Assembly: GCF_902536725.1 (NCBI RefSeq)
Contig: NZ_CACAYO010000008.1
Coordinates: 1 to 64,000, forward strand
Reading direction: 5' to 3'
Length of the DNA stretch: 64,000 bases
Source: an uncultured Prochlorococcus sp.
Lineage (GTDB): Bacteria; Cyanobacteriota; Cyanobacteriia; PCC-6307; Cyanobiaceae
The notes beneath the pieces are model-generated. The model searched no databases. It saw only the letters and a program-made list of their open reading frames with translations, and had not been told where the DNA came from. The translations under genes and the position numbers were made by a program. Below are positions 41,034 through 50,624 of the stretch, one piece after another (positions within the stretch are counted from its first letter, which is position 1; each line of letters starts with the position of its first letter).

Positions 41034-42580
41034 TTTTGTGAAACTTCTTTTATTGTTTCAAGATCTAAAAGATGAAAATCAAGTCCCAAATTTCTTTGGT
41101 TTTTAATTACTGAAGGGATCTTTTGGTCTTTAATATTTTTTAAAAATTCAACTATAAATTTCGTTGATAAATCTTGTACTAATATTGGCTCTGAACCAAT
41201 AAAAGATTCACTTATTTTGAAGACGTTATTATTTTCTTCATGGCTTTTATTAATTCTTATTGGAGAGAAATGACTTGCCCCCTCAATAATTAGAAATCTA
41301 TTTGATGGATTATTTAAAGCAGAAAAAACTCTAAATTGTTCATTGATTAATGGTGTAATGAGGTCATACGTACCACCTATTAGTAGAGTTGGTGTTTTAA
41401 TGCCTGTACTATTTTCTTTTGGCCATACCAAACTGCCAAATGAATTAAAACCTATTATCGCACTGGCCTTATTAGTGTTATTTTTCTTAGAAAATGGTAT
41501 TTCGCTCAACTGACATTGAAGTAATTTAGATAAATTTGTTATCGCAAAGTCTTTTAATGCCGAATCACATTTGTCCTCTAATTGATCAGTAGGTTTATTG
41601 CCTTCATGTAAAAGTGCTATTAAAGCGCCAAGTGAATGCCCCATTAAAATATAAGAATCATTAGGTAAACCAAATTCTCCATTTTCATGTGCTTTTAATA
41701 CTGCATCCAAATCTTTAATTCTATATAAGAAAAAGTCTGCACTTCCTGGGATTGTTTCCTTACCTTCGAGTACTTCTATGAATGATTCTAAATTACTCCC
41801 TCTATGATCTATGAATAATATGGGCCAACCTCTTTTAGCCAATTCGTTGCCTATCCATTTGAAATTATTAATTTCGCCTCCAAGTCCTGGCATGAAAATT
41901 ATCAGTTCTTTATCATCATTTGTTTTATTGCTTTTCAATATTTCAATTTCAAAAGGTTTCACTCGATGAGGAACATAAATTTTTTTATTAATTTTTATTA
42001 GATCTTGAGTTGATTTTTTTTCAGTATTTTTGAAGACATTTTGGTTAGTTCTTTCAAGTTTATTTAATTTGGACAAAAGTTCTTGTTGCATTGATAATTC
42101 ATTTTTCCAAGATGAAATTATTAAAATTAAATTATCAACATCGAGTGAAATTTCTTCTGATGGTAATGCCTTTATGATGTCCAAAGTTGAAACTTCTTTT
42201 TTTTGATCTAATAAATTTTCTATAGTGTTATATGTTTCTGTTCCATTATTATCATTTGGAACTTTAATGCTTTTGCTTAATTCTGTAAGAATTTTACGCC
42301 CTATCCAACTTCTTAATATTTCCCTATTTAATCCCTCTTCTTTGAAAACTGGAAATTCTAAAAATTTTGATAATTCAAAAACTCTGCTAAATCCATTTTT
42401 TTTTAACCAATCTATTAATTCTGTTGAATCATCTTTGTATTTTTCTAATTTTGATAATTGTTCTATAGTAAGAGGGATTTCCATCTCTTCAAACTTAATA
42501 TTTATCTTTTCAGCAGCCTTTAAACCATTATTAAAAAATAAGCCACAAAAACTAAAAAAAATTATAAAAATGTATTTCAC
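41030..42580 (-). CDS. Exported DUF1400 plus alpha/beta-hydrolase (lipase-like) protein
   Basis: 516 residues: signal peptide (about 1-22), an N-terminal DUF1400-like helical domain (about 23-150, INIKFEEMEIPLTIEQLSKL), then an alpha/beta hydrolase domain with MPGLGG (oxyanion), GHSLGAL (Ser316) and a late catalytic His in IEGASHFSPIR. This fusion is typical of cyanobacteria; relatives are annotated as dienelactone-hydrolase- or PAF-acetylhydrolase-like. The substrate, likely a lipid or ester in the periplasm, is inference. It overlaps the permease end by 4 bases convergently. Confidence 0.8.
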   Translation of the reverse strand: MKYIFIIFFSFCGLFFNNGLKAAEKINIKFEEMEIPLTIEQLSKLEKYKDDSTELIDWLKKNGFSRVFELSKFLEFPVFKEEGLNREILRSWIGRKILTELSKSIKVPNDNNGTETYNTIENLLDQKKEVSTLDIIKALPSEEISLDVDNLILIISSWKNELSMQQELLSKLNKLERTNQNVFKNTEKKSTQDLIKINKKIYVPHRVKPFEIEILKSNKTNDDKELIIFMPGLGGEINNFKWIGNELAKRGWPILFIDHRGSNLESFIEVLEGKETIPGSADFFLYRIKDLDAVLKAHENGEFGLPNDSYILMGHSLGALIALLHEGNKPTDQLEDKCDSALKDFAITNLSKLLQCQLSEIPFSKKNNTNKASAIIGFNSFGSLVWPKENSTGIKTPTLLIGGTYDLITPLINEQFRVFSALNNPSNRFLIIEGASHFSPIRINKSHEENNNVFKISESFIGSEPILVQDLSTKFIVEFLKNIKDQKIPSVIKNQRNLGLDFHLLDLETIKEVSQN

Positions 42581-42582
42581 TA

Positions 42583-43812
42583 GTGATTAGTCCAAATAGT
42601 TTACAAATTAGCAAAAATTGGTGGATTCAATTTCCATATCATTTGAGGTTAATAACCAAGATAAGATTTTTCGCTGCATTTGGAGCAGGAGGTGTTATTT
42701 ATTTAACATCACTTATTTTTAATAACCTAGGGTTATCGGCAACAGATATTGGCTTGGGGTTTACCATTTCAGCAATAATTGGAACCGTAACGAGACTCTT
42801 TACAGGTAATTATCTTACTAAAAAAGGGAAAATACAATTTCCAATAATTTCTTCTTCAATACTAAGTATTGCCGCTAGCTTATGTCTCATTTTTTCAAGA
42901 GATACTTTTTTGTACATAATTGGTCAATCACTTGTTGGGGCTGCTGCAGGAATATATTGGCCTGCTGTCGAGTTTGGGGTGCCCTATTTTTGCCATCCTA
43001 TCGAAACACGCAAAGCTTATGCTCTTGTTAGAAGTTCGGAGGCTTTAGGAATATTTCTAGGGGTATTCTTAGGGGGTTATATGACGAATTTTTTGTATTC
43101 TAAGTCAATTTTTATTAATGATATATTTTGCATGATAGTTATCACATATTTAATATCTAGAAATAGTTCTTCTATTAAAAGAAACTTAGAAAATTTCCAA
43201 AAAAAATTAGTAGATCCAATTAATCAGGTGCAATTGAAATGGAATAAAAATTCATCAATAATAATTTTATCTATTTTATTGATAACTACCTCTTTAGCTC
43301 TGATTCAAGTAACTTTGCCTCTAGATCTTGTTAAAGGTGGAGTTTATCGCAATGCGTTAAGCAAAGAAATTATTAGCTTTGTAATTTCTATTCAGTTAAT
43401 TTTATTATTGTTTTTACAATGGCCTATTGGATCTTGGATATCAAAAAAAGGGAGATTATTCGGATTGAAATTTAGTTTGATAAATTTCTCTTTCGCTTCA
43501 TTTTTATTATTTATCTCTAGTTATTTAAATATTCCAGCTTTTTATTTGATTTCTTTTTCATTGATATTAATAAGTTTAGGGACTGCTTCATTTCTTCCAA
43601 CATCAACAGATATCGTTTTCAGAATAGCTCCTTCAAATAAAAAAGGTTTTGCACTTGCTCTACTATCACAATGTTTCGCTATGGGTTATTTTTTTGGACC
43701 ATTTATTTCAGGACGCATATTAGATCTATTTGGTTATGCTTCAATAATCTGGCTTTCAATTTCTTGTTGTTGCTTTATTGTATTTACAATTCTTTTTAAG
43801 AGATTATTTTAA
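42583..43812 (+). CDS. Major facilitator superfamily transporter
   Basis: 409 residues with about twelve hydrophobic helices in two halves split by a polar loop near residues 190-220. The A-loop-like sequence GNYLTKKGKIQFP after helix 2 and GSWISKKGRLFG in the second half mark the MFS repeat. The substrate is unknown (drug or sugar efflux-like). GTG start at 42583, divergent from the DUF1400 gene with only 2 bases between the two coding regions, so both promoters must lie inside coding sequence. Confidence 0.85.
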   Translation: MISPNSLQISKNWWIQFPYHLRLITKIRFFAAFGAGGVIYLTSLIFNNLGLSATDIGLGFTISAIIGTVTRLFTGNYLTKKGKIQFPIISSSILSIAASLCLIFSRDTFLYIIGQSLVGAAAGIYWPAVEFGVPYFCHPIETRKAYALVRSSEALGIFLGVFLGGYMTNFLYSKSIFINDIFCMIVITYLISRNSSSIKRNLENFQKKLVDPINQVQLKWNKNSSIIILSILLITTSLALIQVTLPLDLVKGGVYRNALSKEIISFVISIQLILLLFLQWPIGSWISKKGRLFGLKFSLINFSFASFLLFISSYLNIPAFYLISFSLILISLGTASFLPTSTDIVFRIAPSNKKGFALALLSQCFAMGYFFGPFISGRILDLFGYASIIWLSISCCCFIVFTILFKRLF

Positions 43813-44180
43813 TTAATCTTTTCTAATTCAATAATTCTTCTCTCTCTTAGAAATAAGAAAAAAGGTGCAGAGAATGCGAAGGCGATAAGAAAAGTTCCAA
43901 TGTATACAACCCACATATTCTTCATGTTTAGTTTTTTTGATTCATTTACTATCCATATAAAAATAGCGCTTGCACCTATTAATAAGTCTCTAGAAATTGA
44001 CTGAGCTGCAGGGTTTGCATTCGCTAAAGAAATGAAGTTATTTATATCAAAGCTGTTTCCATATTCCTTAGCAAATTCGAAATTTGCCAACATTGGCAGG
44101 ACAGCCCCCAAAATTGATAGAAAAAGGTAAAGAAAAGATAGTATCTGTTTATTATCTTTTAAAATGTTAAATGAATTCAC
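43809..44180 (-). CDS. DUF2834 family membrane protein
   Basis: 123 residues with three hydrophobic helices (about 15-33, 62-80, 90-112). The pattern LGAVLPMLANFEFAKEYG, then ISRDLLIGASAIFIWIVNES and the C-terminal FLFLRERR matches DUF2834 proteins, whose function is unknown. Convergent with the MFS gene, 4-base overlap. Confidence 0.7.
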   Translation of the reverse strand: MNSFNILKDNKQILSFLYLFLSILGAVLPMLANFEFAKEYGNSFDINNFISLANANPAAQSISRDLLIGASAIFIWIVNESKKLNMKNMWVVYIGTFLIAFAFSAPFFLFLRERRIIELEKIN

Positions 44181-44221
44181 TTGTCAAAAATATTTCTTTT
44201 AATAATAGTATTTAAAAGCTT

Positions 44222-45094
44222 ATGGTTGTTGAAAAGAATAATAAAGTTGAAGACTATAAATTTAAAAAAGGAAATTTAAATTTTGCCGTTGTTGGTCATG
44301 TTGAGTGGATAAATTTTTTAAAGGTCGATCAATTACCAAAACCCGGAGTCATTTCTCATTCTGAAAAGTCCCTTGAGTATCCAGCTGGTGCTGGATCTAT
44401 TATCGCGAAAAAACTTTCTGATTTAACTTTAAACCAAATTCATTTTTTTACGTCATTAGGAAATGATGATTATGGAGATAAGTGTTTCAAGATTCTCTCA
44501 AATATGGGAATTAAGTTACATGTAGCTTGGCGTAATAAACCAACTAGAAGAGGATTTAGTTTAATTGACTCTCAAGGTGAAAGAGCAATAACAGTTATTG
44601 GAGAAAGGTTAGCTCCAACTCATAAAGACAATTTAGATTGGAACATTTTAAAAAAAATGGACGGAATTTTTATTACTGCATCTGATTCAGAGATTTTTAA
44701 AATGGCTAGATCAGCTTCAATACTGTGTACAACACCAAGGGTAGGAATAAATACAATTAATAATTCAAATGTTCTTTTAGATGGATTAATAGGCAGTAAT
44801 CTTGATCCTGGAGAAGTTTTTACTTTTTCTGAATTATCGTTAAAACCCAAATATACTATTAAAACCGAGGGAGAGAAGGGTGGCATAATATTTCCTGGAG
44901 GAAGATATAAGGCTCTTAAAAACAAAAAATTAAAGGTTGATTCTTATGGATGTGGCGATTCTTTTGCGGCTGGGATTCTTTATGGCTTGGCATCTAAATG
45001 GGATATAGATAAAAGTTTAAATCTTGCTAAAGTAATGGGAAGAAACGCCAGTGAATTTTTCGGCCCATATGCAAAAAGTGAAAAAAATAATTGA
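44222..45094 (+). CDS. PfkB/ribokinase-family carbohydrate kinase
   Basis: 290 residues. The N-terminal part opens with FAVVGHVEWINFL and GAGSIIAKKLSDL (substrate region), and the C-terminal signature DSYGCGDSFAAGILYGLA carries the catalytic Asp and the anion hole. TEGEKGG precedes it. It phosphorylates a sugar or nucleoside; specificity is unknown. Two small genes follow on the same strand. Confidence 0.87.
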   Translation: MVVEKNNKVEDYKFKKGNLNFAVVGHVEWINFLKVDQLPKPGVISHSEKSLEYPAGAGSIIAKKLSDLTLNQIHFFTSLGNDDYGDKCFKILSNMGIKLHVAWRNKPTRRGFSLIDSQGERAITVIGERLAPTHKDNLDWNILKKMDGIFITASDSEIFKMARSASILCTTPRVGINTINNSNVLLDGLIGSNLDPGEVFTFSELSLKPKYTIKTEGEKGGIIFPGGRYKALKNKKLKVDSYGCGDSFAAGILYGLASKWDIDKSLNLAKVMGRNASEFFGPYAKSEKNN

Positions 45095-45106
45095 ATTAAG
45101 ACTTAT

Positions 45107-45292
45107 ATGAGCAATCTAGATAATAAAAATCTACTTGTAGAAAACATTATTGTTTTCTTTCTATTTACTGTTTTTTTAGTTTTTAATTCTTTAAAAACTT
45201 TATCTAAAATTTTTACCTATGGAATCATAAAAAAAGAAATATTAACTACTAAAAGTAACTTAGGCGTAGATATAAAAATAAAAATTAAGTAA
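45107..45292 (+). CDS. Small single-span membrane protein, hypothetical
   Basis: 61 residues with one hydrophobic helix at about residues 11-28 (LLVENIIVFFLFTVFLVF) and a basic Lys-rich tail. It lies 12 bases after the PfkB kinase and 4 bases before the next small gene, suggesting one operon. No family recognised. Confidence 0.5.
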   Translation: MSNLDNKNLLVENIIVFFLFTVFLVFNSLKTLSKIFTYGIIKKEILTTKSNLGVDIKIKIK

Positions 45293-45296
45293 ATAA

Positions 45297-45650
45297 ATGA
45301 ATATATTTTTAGTTTTTCTAATTTTAGTATTTATCTTTTTAGGCTACAAAAAAATTAATTCTAAAAAAACAAAGAACTTAAAATTAGATAAATTTAAAAA
45401 TAAACTACAGAGCACGCAAACAAATATTGATAGGATTTTTTTAAGAGAGGAAGAAAAAACCTTTTCAAATCCTAATATAAATATTTATATTGGGATTTAT
45501 GATAACGAAGAAAATATAAATAGAAAATCCAATATACACAGAGCAAGACTTTCAAAATTTAAGAAATCCAAATTAAATGGTGAAATGATATTTCTAGATG
45601 ATGAACAAAGGATTTATAAATTTAATAATGGTAATAAAGTTTATTTATAG
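45297..45650 (+). CDS. Small N-terminally anchored hypothetical protein
   Basis: 117 residues: a hydrophobic N-terminal helix (about 2-18), then a very basic polar region (KKINSKKTKNLKLDKFKNK) and a possible beta-rich end. No family recognised. Its last four codons and stop form the first unit of a 19-base tandem repeat (45636-45692), so the C-terminus is encoded by repeat DNA. Confidence 0.5.
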   Translation: MNIFLVFLILVFIFLGYKKINSKKTKNLKLDKFKNKLQSTQTNIDRIFLREEEKTFSNPNINIYIGIYDNEENINRKSNIHRARLSKFKKSKLNGEMIFLDDEQRIYKFNNGNKVYL

Positions 45651-45692
45651 TAAGAAAGTTTATTTATAGTAAGAAAGTTTATTTATAGTAAG
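45636..45692. repeat. Perfect 19-bp tandem repeat, three copies
   Basis: The unit AAAGTTTATTTATAGTAAG occurs three times without mismatch at 45636-45654, 45655-45673 and 45674-45692, followed by a partial variant TTTACTTATGG. The first copy holds the stop codon (TAG) of the 117-residue protein; the others lie in the short spacer to the convergent pentapeptide gene. It is likely a recent slippage expansion. Confidence 0.95.
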
Positions 45693-45711
45693 TTTACTTA
45701 TGGTTTTTGTT

Positions 45712-46230
45712 CTAACTACACTCAAGACTTTCTCTAGTTGAAACGCCTGTTGTTGGATTGATTCCATCAGCAATTTCACAAAGATTTCTTTGATCTTCGC
45801 TGTCAAGAATGGCGTAAGAAAAATCTGCTCCTTCTATTTGAGCTCCTGCAAAACTGCTACCTGATGCGATCATATTTATTAAAACAGCATTTCTAAGATC
45901 TGTTTTTTGGAAATTAACTCGATCAGAAAGAGTATCGGTCAGGTCGATTCCATTTAAATTAGAACCTTTTAAATCAGATAGGGTTAAGGTTGTCCCATGT
46001 AAATCAACGTCACTAAAATCTGCATCTCTCGCAACTGCTCCAGCTATAGATGACAAATGAAGATCCTCTCCATGGAAATCAAATCCAGTAATATTAGATC
46101 TTACATAACTTGGAACTTCATCTCCCTCGCCCTTAACAGCTACATTTGCCCCAGCAAAAACTGGAGAGGATAAAACTAAGAAAGAAAAAGTTATGCATAA
46201 AAAATATCTTAAAAATCTGAAAAATTTCAT
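45712..46230 (-). CDS. Exported pentapeptide-repeat protein
   Basis: 172 residues with a signal peptide (about 1-27, ending VFAGA). The mature part carries pentapeptide repeats of A(D/N)LxX type from about 60 to 150: [30 protein letters not shown], and later [15 protein letters not shown]. Such repeats fold as a quadrilateral beta-helix. Cyanobacteria have many, often in the thylakoid lumen; function unknown. Two Cys (in NLCEIAD and LECS) near the end may form a disulfide cap. Confidence 0.85.
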   Translation of the reverse strand: MKFFRFLRYFLCITFSFLVLSSPVFAGANVAVKGEGDEVPSYVRSNITGFDFHGEDLHLSSIAGAVARDADFSDVDLHGTTLTLSDLKGSNLNGIDLTDTLSDRVNFQKTDLRNAVLINMIASGSSFAGAQIEGADFSYAILDSEDQRNLCEIADGINPTTGVSTRESLECS

Positions 46231-46313
46231 ACTAGAGAATTCGAATAATATTATTTTATAACAATTAGATAATTTTTAAAATTGATGACTAAATTTGGAA
46301 CTCCTTTTTAAAA

Positions 46314-46835
46314 TTATTTAACACTATAAATTTTGAATTTAGGCTCTAAATTGGTTATACAATCTAGAAGTTTTTTGTTATCTCTGCTATTCGTAACCTT
46401 GAATTCAGATTCAACTGTACCTTCTTTATCTCTTATAGCTTGATTTAAAACTATGGAACCGTTTTCGTCAGATACTGATCTATGAAAAGTTCCTCTAGGT
46501 ATTCTTAAAATGTATCCGCAAGATTCTAATCTAACTTTATAAAAAGGATAATCCCAGCCAAAATTGACAAGAAAAAATGTTCTTCCCCCAGAGATAGCCA
46601 GTAGATTATCTTCTTGATTGTGATGTATGTAAAATTGCCAATTCTTAAATTCTTCATCATTTGGAGGACTAACTGCAGGCCCACTGTGAATAACTAGATC
46701 TCTATAGTTTGATTCATTAACACTAATATCAAAAAATCTTACATCTTTTGTATCGCGAAATTTTTCATAACTTATCAATTCAAACATTTTCGATTTGTTT
46801 GATTTGATAACTGGAATTTCTAAACTTGAGTTCAA
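46314..46835 (-). CDS. Cupin-like hypothetical protein
   Basis: 173 residues, soluble. The middle suggests a cupin barrel: WQFYIHHNQEDNLLAISGGRTFFLV (His-His then Glu, as in cupin motif 1) and GYILRIPRGTFHRSVSDENGSIVLN (motif 2 with P-x-G-x-x-H). It is consistent with a sugar epimerase-like or metal-binding cupin without a predictable substrate. A second Met at residue 17 could be the true start. Flanked by AT-rich gaps on both sides. Confidence 0.55.
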   Translation of the reverse strand: MNSSLEIPVIKSNKSKMFELISYEKFRDTKDVRFFDISVNESNYRDLVIHSGPAVSPPNDEEFKNWQFYIHHNQEDNLLAISGGRTFFLVNFGWDYPFYKVRLESCGYILRIPRGTFHRSVSDENGSIVLNQAIRDKEGTVESEFKVTNSRDNKKLLDCITNLEPKFKIYSVK

Positions 46836-46961
46836 TTTTCTTTAAAGATTACACAAATGAAAACAGATATATATATCCAATAACGTATCAATTAACACTA
46901 AAAGAGAAACATATTATTATTTATGTTTTTTGGTTATATTAAAAGATTAAAAATTTAGTGT

Positions 46962-47819
46962 TTATTTAATTTCAAGAGGTTTGATTTCCCAGGATAAAGT
47001 ATTTTCTAAATTATTTTTTCCTATAAAGTTTCCTGTAATTACAGAGGTTAAATTAGATTTTGAAGAGGATACCAATGTTAAATATCTTTCATCTATTAAT
47101 CCTTTTCCGCTTGGATCAAAACCTCTCCAACCAGCACCTGGAATATATAATTCAGCCCAAGCGTGTAAATCCAACTCAGAGGGTAAGGGATCTTCAAAAT
47201 GATAACCACTTACAAACCTACTTGGGATACCTATAGACCTGCAAGCTTCAACCATTAGCATTGCTAAATCTCTGCATGAACCTAATCGTTCTCTAAGCGT
47301 TCTGCTAGCAGGCCATGCTGGACCAGTATGTCTTTTGGTATATTTAACCCGATCTTGAATAATTTCTATTAGTTGGTATGTAAATGATAATGCGTTATTA
47401 ATGCTTCCTGCTAAGGCTTCTTGGGCAAGTTCTACTGCAGAAGGATCGTGTTGTCCATTTGGCATCCATCCCTCTAATGCTCCCTGTAAATCTCTGTTAA
47501 TAATGCTTCTACAAAAAGGTAATGTTAAATCTCTATTTTTAACTCCATCAATAATGTTTGGATGTTTAATAGTTTCAACTTCGCTGATTGATTCAATAAT
47601 TAAATTATCTGTTAATCCATTGAATCTGATTCTATTAATCTCTTCTCCGCTGGCAGCAAGTAATGGATAAATAATTTCTGGTTCTGGAGTTATTTTTAAT
47701 TCAAAATTCTTTAGCTTTTGGAATCCATTTGACCTTGGCTTTATACATAATCTATGCTCGCCTAATTGAACAGGGTCTTCGTATTTATATTCAAGTTTGT
47801 GAATGTATTTAATTCTCAT
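46962..47819 (-). CDS. Transglutaminase-like cysteine protease
   Basis: 285 residues. The bacterial transglutaminase N-terminal domain (about 1-90, RIKYIHKLEYKYEDPV) precedes the papain-like core with the triad Cys182 (RLGSCRDLA), His219 (DLHAWAE) and Asp235 (RGFDPSGKG). This family occurs next to alpha-E and circularly permuted ATP-grasp proteins, as here, and is thought to cut or rearrange peptides made by the ATP-grasp enzyme. It is the third gene of that three-gene minus-strand operon. Confidence 0.88.
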   Translation of the reverse strand: MRIKYIHKLEYKYEDPVQLGEHRLCIKPRSNGFQKLKNFELKITPEPEIIYPLLAASGEEINRIRFNGLTDNLIIESISEVETIKHPNIIDGVKNRDLTLPFCRSIINRDLQGALEGWMPNGQHDPSAVELAQEALAGSINNALSFTYQLIEIIQDRVKYTKRHTGPAWPASRTLRERLGSCRDLAMLMVEACRSIGIPSRFVSGYHFEDPLPSELDLHAWAELYIPGAGWRGFDPSGKGLIDERYLTLVSSSKSNLTSVITGNFIGKNNLENTLSWEIKPLEIK

Positions 47820-47830
47820 TAATAAACTTA

Positions 47831-48772
47831 TTAATTAATAAAATATTTTTCTTGAATGAGATCATTTAATTTATTTAAATCCATTTGCAATGAATCGATT
47901 GCCTCATGTAAACCATCATTGATTATATCTTCAATTCTGATATAACTCCACTTAGCTTTAAGCAAGCCTCTCATACATTCTAATTCTGAAGGATTTTCAG
48001 TAGATGGTAAGGTATCTATCGTTTTAAGTGTATTGCTTATCCCATCAAGACAGTATCTTACTGATCTAGGGAAAATTGGATCAAGTAAAAGAAATCTCGC
48101 AACTGAATTAGGCTTTATAGAATTTTGCACTGCTTTCCTAAACATTTGATAAGCTCCAGCTGAACGTAAAAGTGCTATCCATTGCAGCTCATCAAGAACT
48201 CCTCCAAGTTCATCTAAGCTGGGTAGGAGTAAATAATATTTAACATCTAAAATTCTTGATGTTTTGTCAGCTCTTTCGATTAATCTTCCAAGAATGCTAA
48301 ATCTCCAGGCAAGATCTTTGCTTAGAGTCGCATCTGTAATTCCATAAAAAAGCTGACATTCCCTCCTTATTTCACTTAATTGTTCTTGTCTTGGCTTATT
48401 CCATATTGCCTCTCCTTCTTGCATATTCCAATATAAAATATTAATTTGTTCCCACATTTCTGTGGTCATGACATCTCTGATTTGTCTTGCATTTTCTCTC
48501 GCCATTTGAATGCAAGAAATTATACTATTCGGGTTTAAACGATCTCTTATTAAAAAATTAATAACGTCATCTGGTTTTTTCTCTGGGAATCTCTTATCAA
48601 AAGATTCTCTGTCACTCGAAGCATCAATTAAAGGGAGCCAAGGTTCGGCACTTCCTGGTGGACAATCTAATGACATAGCTTCGCTTACTTCCACGAAACG
48701 AGATATGTTTTCAGCTCGTTCTAAATAACGATTGATCCAATAAAGAGATTCTGCTACACGACTCAAAAGCAT
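47831..48772 (-). CDS. Alpha-E domain (DUF403) protein
   Basis: 313 residues, almost all helical. It begins with the family's hallmark MLLSRVAESLYWINRYLERAENISRFVEV and contains AWRFSILGRLIERADKTSRILDVKYYLLLP. Alpha-E proteins accompany circularly permuted ATP-grasp ligases and transglutaminases; biochemical role unknown, possibly a scaffold. It begins 1 base after the ATP-grasp gene stop and ends 11 bases before the transglutaminase. Confidence 0.9.
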   Translation of the reverse strand: MLLSRVAESLYWINRYLERAENISRFVEVSEAMSLDCPPGSAEPWLPLIDASSDRESFDKRFPEKKPDDVINFLIRDRLNPNSIISCIQMARENARQIRDVMTTEMWEQINILYWNMQEGEAIWNKPRQEQLSEIRRECQLFYGITDATLSKDLAWRFSILGRLIERADKTSRILDVKYYLLLPSLDELGGVLDELQWIALLRSAGAYQMFRKAVQNSIKPNSVARFLLLDPIFPRSVRYCLDGISNTLKTIDTLPSTENPSELECMRGLLKAKWSYIRIEDIINDGLHEAIDSLQMDLNKLNDLIQEKYFIN

Positions 48773-48773
48773 A

Positions 48774-50216
48774 TTATTTACCTACAACCCATGTATCTTT
48801 GCATCCTCCACCTTGAGAAGAATTAACAACTAATGATCCTTTTTTTAATGCTACCCTCGTAAGCCCGCCTGGGCTAACCCATGAATCTTTTCCTCTTAAG
48901 ATATATGGTCTTAAATCAACATGACATGGATATAGTTCTCCATCACATAACGATGGCACAGTAGATAATTCTAATGTTGGTTGTGCTATGAAATTTCTAG
49001 GATTATTTTTAATTTTATTAGCGAATTCTTCTATCTCATTCGTTGTTGAGTGAGGGCCAATTAACATTCCATAACCACCAGCTTCTGCGACAGACTTAAC
49101 AACAAGTTTTGATAAATTTTCTAAAACATATTCTCGATCCTTTTGATAATGACAAATATAAGTTTCTACATTTTTAATAATAATTTCTTCATCAAGATAA
49201 TATTTAATCATTTTTGGAACAAAAGAATAAATCATTTTGTCATCTGCTATTCCAGTCCCAGGTGCATTTGCTAAAGCAACATGACCTGCCTTAAAAACAT
49301 CAAGTAATCCGCTAACACCAAGGCAGGAATCTTTTCTGAAATTAAGAGGATCTAAGAAATCATCATCAATTCGTCTGTAAATAACATCTACTCTTTTTAA
49401 TCCAGAGGTAGTTTTTAAATATACATAATCATCATTACAAACTAAGTCATGACCCTGAACTAGTTGTATGCCCATTTCTTGAGCTAAATAACTATGTTCA
49501 AAATAAGCACTATTAAAAATTCCTGGAGTTAGTAGAACTATCTTGGGAGTATCAGTCCAAACAGCTAGTTCTTGAAGAGTTTTTAAAAGATATGAGGGAT
49601 ATTCATCAATTGGTTTAACTATTCTTCCTGAGAAAAGATTAGGGAAAATATTCTTCATGACTAATCTATTTTCTAAAAAATAAGCAACACCAGAAGGGCA
49701 CCTTAAATTATCTTCTAAAACATGCCAATCTCCTTTTCTATCTCTTATTAAATCAAGTCCTGAAATTTGACACCATTTATTTAGTGGAGGTTTGAAACCT
49801 ATCATCTGAGGTCTCCAACCTTCTGAACTCTCTATTAATTCTCTTGGAATTATTCCATCATTAATTATTTTTTGAGAATTATAAATATCATCTAGGAATA
49901 AATCAATTGCCTCAAGCCTTTGTTTTAGTCCTTTTTCTAAAGTTACCCAATCATCTTTACTAATTATTCTAGGAAGTGGATCAAAAGGTAATATTCTCTC
50001 AGTACCTTTTAAACCAGTATCGTTTAATCTAAAAGTTGCACCATGTCTTAGTAATAATTTTTTTGCGGCAGAATGATTCCTGTTTAATTCCTCAAGTCCC
50101 ATATTATCTAAGGATGAAAGAAGTGGAATCAATATTTCTCTAGCAGAGTTAACATTATCCTTAAAGTATTCATCAAAACTATTTTTAGGCTGATAACTTG
50201 AAAACATATATTTCAT
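48774..50216 (-). CDS. Circularly permuted type 2 ATP-grasp protein
   Basis: 480 residues (DUF404/DUF407 family). Motifs include LPFDPLPRIISKDDWVTLEKGLKQR, DLIRDRKGDWHVLEDNLRCPSGVAYFLENR, IYRRIDDDFLDPL and GGYGMLIGP, with the terminal NSSQGGGCKDTWV. The family is predicted to form peptide (glutathionylspermidine-synthase-like) amide bonds. It is the first gene of the operon with alpha-E and transglutaminase; the set probably makes and processes a small peptide. The product is unknown. Confidence 0.9.
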   Translation of the reverse strand: MKYMFSSYQPKNSFDEYFKDNVNSAREILIPLLSSLDNMGLEELNRNHSAAKKLLLRHGATFRLNDTGLKGTERILPFDPLPRIISKDDWVTLEKGLKQRLEAIDLFLDDIYNSQKIINDGIIPRELIESSEGWRPQMIGFKPPLNKWCQISGLDLIRDRKGDWHVLEDNLRCPSGVAYFLENRLVMKNIFPNLFSGRIVKPIDEYPSYLLKTLQELAVWTDTPKIVLLTPGIFNSAYFEHSYLAQEMGIQLVQGHDLVCNDDYVYLKTTSGLKRVDVIYRRIDDDFLDPLNFRKDSCLGVSGLLDVFKAGHVALANAPGTGIADDKMIYSFVPKMIKYYLDEEIIIKNVETYICHYQKDREYVLENLSKLVVKSVAEAGGYGMLIGPHSTTNEIEEFANKIKNNPRNFIAQPTLELSTVPSLCDGELYPCHVDLRPYILRGKDSWVSPGGLTRVALKKGSLVVNSSQGGGCKDTWVVGK

Positions 50217-50344
50217 CGTTTAGTAACTTTTACTTTAGCTTTATATCTTTATTCGTATTTATGGCTACCAAAAATAATATCTCTTGACTCGATCTGTATC
50301 ATAATTTTGATCATTGAAGTATATTTTTTAAAAATCTAAAGAGC

Positions 50345-50581
50345 ATGAATTCTAGTAATTGGCAATTTGTTTTTTTTAGATATTTTGCAAGCTTTCTTTT
50401 TATCCTCTCTCACAGTTTGCTGGTTCTTGATCATCTACCAGTAGGGGCAGCACTTCATGGACTTGGAGAAGTTTTTATTGCGCCTTGGGCTTTTAGGGAA
50501 AGAGCATGGGATCTTGTTGTAATTGCAGTTTTATTTTTCTTCTTCGATATCTGGGGACTGATAAACACACCTTGGAATTAA
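50345..50581 (+). CDS. Small two-span membrane protein, hypothetical
   Basis: 78 residues with two hydrophobic helices (about 8-28 and 56-72), connected by a loop LPVGAALHGLGEVFIAPWAFRERAW. The Trp/Phe-rich ends resemble thylakoid small proteins, but no family was recognised. Own promoter likely, given 128 bases from the divergent ATP-grasp gene. Confidence 0.6.
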   Translation: MNSSNWQFVFFRYFASFLFILSHSLLVLDHLPVGAALHGLGEVFIAPWAFRERAWDLVVIAVLFFFFDIWGLINTPWN

Positions 50582-50624
50582 CTGATATTATTTATTTAAT
50601 AATTTTGGGAAAATCATAATAAAA

